NCBI RefSeq assembly: GCF_000012645.1
Contig: NC_007577.1
Span: 868,001-932,000, forward strand
Length of the DNA stretch: 64,000 nucleotides
Direction: 5' to 3'
Origin: Prochlorococcus marinus str. MIT 9312
Lineage (GTDB): Bacteria > Cyanobacteriota > Cyanobacteriia > PCC-6307 > Cyanobiaceae
Positions 63,825 to 64,000 of the stretch are shown piece after piece. Below the pieces are notes generated by a model. The model was not told the DNA's origin, did no database searches, and saw nothing but the letters and a program-made list of their open reading frames with translations. How positions within the stretch are numbered: position 1 is the first letter of the stretch; each line of letters begins with the position of its first letter. A program made the translations under genes and the position numbers.

Positions 63825-64000
63825 ATGAAAACAATACAAATTGAGTTTTCAAAATATGAATCAGTTAACTTCTTATGGTCTGAATTAATAGAGGATTACG
63901 GATTTGATAAAGCCAGAAAAATAATTTCTCAAGCTATTGACTTACAAAAAATGAATGGCACGAAAAATACCACTATGCCAATCATATTTTCTGGAACAGG
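63825..64000 (+). CDS. Partial gene running off the window end
   Basis: An ATG at 63825 opens a frame with no stop before the window end, giving at least 58 residues: MKTIQIEFSKYESVNFLWSE then an Asp/Lys-rich helical stretch. Too little to assign a family. Confidence 0.6.
   Translation, partial: MKTIQIEFSKYESVNFLWSELIEDYGFDKARKIISQAIDLQKMNGTKNTTMPIIFSGT

Overview
This window looks like a chromosome segment of a marine picocyanobacterium, most probably high-light-type Prochlorococcus. The DNA is very AT-rich and densely coding. It carries chlorophyll genes (chlH, acsF), a cyanobacterial 2-Cys peroxiredoxin, and many families confined to cyanobacteria and plastids (CCB2/CCB4, Ycf20, CGLD27, DUF2862/PetP, DUF2949, DUF2996, DUF3038, DUF3318, DUF4335). 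It also has many very small, single-membrane-span genes. The genus call is inference from gene content and composition, since no rRNA is present.

Layout. 0-6.1 kb is a core block: rpmG, rpsR, a minimal RNB exoribonuclease, metG, an LptC-like lipoprotein, a CCB2/CCB4-type cytochrome b6f assembly factor, cobU, trmL and a CAT-anticodon tRNA. 6.1-9.3 kb is clpS followed by an accessory patch of tiny genes. That patch includes a ribbon-helix-helix-like regulator with matching operator-like palindromes at both ends. 9.3-14 kb has peroxiredoxin, a membrane protein, an FtsH homologue whose zinc-protease motif is destroyed, rpmF, Ycf20 and a HAD hydrolase. 14-18.4 kb has a YkgJ-type cysteine cluster protein, a two-gene split GDT1 cation transporter and a Zam-type RNB protein that has lost its catalytic motifs. 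18.5-23.5 kb is acsF, tldD, pmbA, fmt. Then come terC, mfd, and a minus-strand run of cyanobacterial DUF genes with a UbiH-type monooxygenase and dapB. 32.6-46.4 kb is mostly housekeeping: chlH, folP, tpiA, an S4 protein, an ABC exporter, carB, DUF3318, rsfS, CGLD27, asparaginase, then the initiator tRNA and a clear terminator.

From about 46.4 kb to the end the gene density of recognisable core functions falls. There is a three-gene ABC-2 exporter, a TauE/SafE permease, an HNH nuclease, a phosphoribosyltransferase/nucleoside deoxyribosyltransferase pair, rpsU, a small P-loop kinase, an FAD oxidoreductase next to an MTHFR-like protein, a peptidase S51, a GNAT and many small hypothetical genes. 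A structured, terminator-ended intergenic element near 50.7-50.8 kb is a good small-RNA candidate.

The most interesting signals are the following. (1) The FtsH homologue keeps a full AAA ATPase but reads N-E-V-G-R where HExxH should be. (2) Zam is an RNB-fold protein without its catalytic Asp cluster or SPLRRY-type motif, while the minimal RNB protein in the same window keeps both. (3) The ribbon-helix-helix-like gene has palindromic operator candidates over its longest start and immediately after its stop. (4) The DUF3038 gene has a conserved N-terminus that is open upstream but has no ATG, GTG or TTG. No CRISPR array, insertion sequence, prophage or rRNA was seen.
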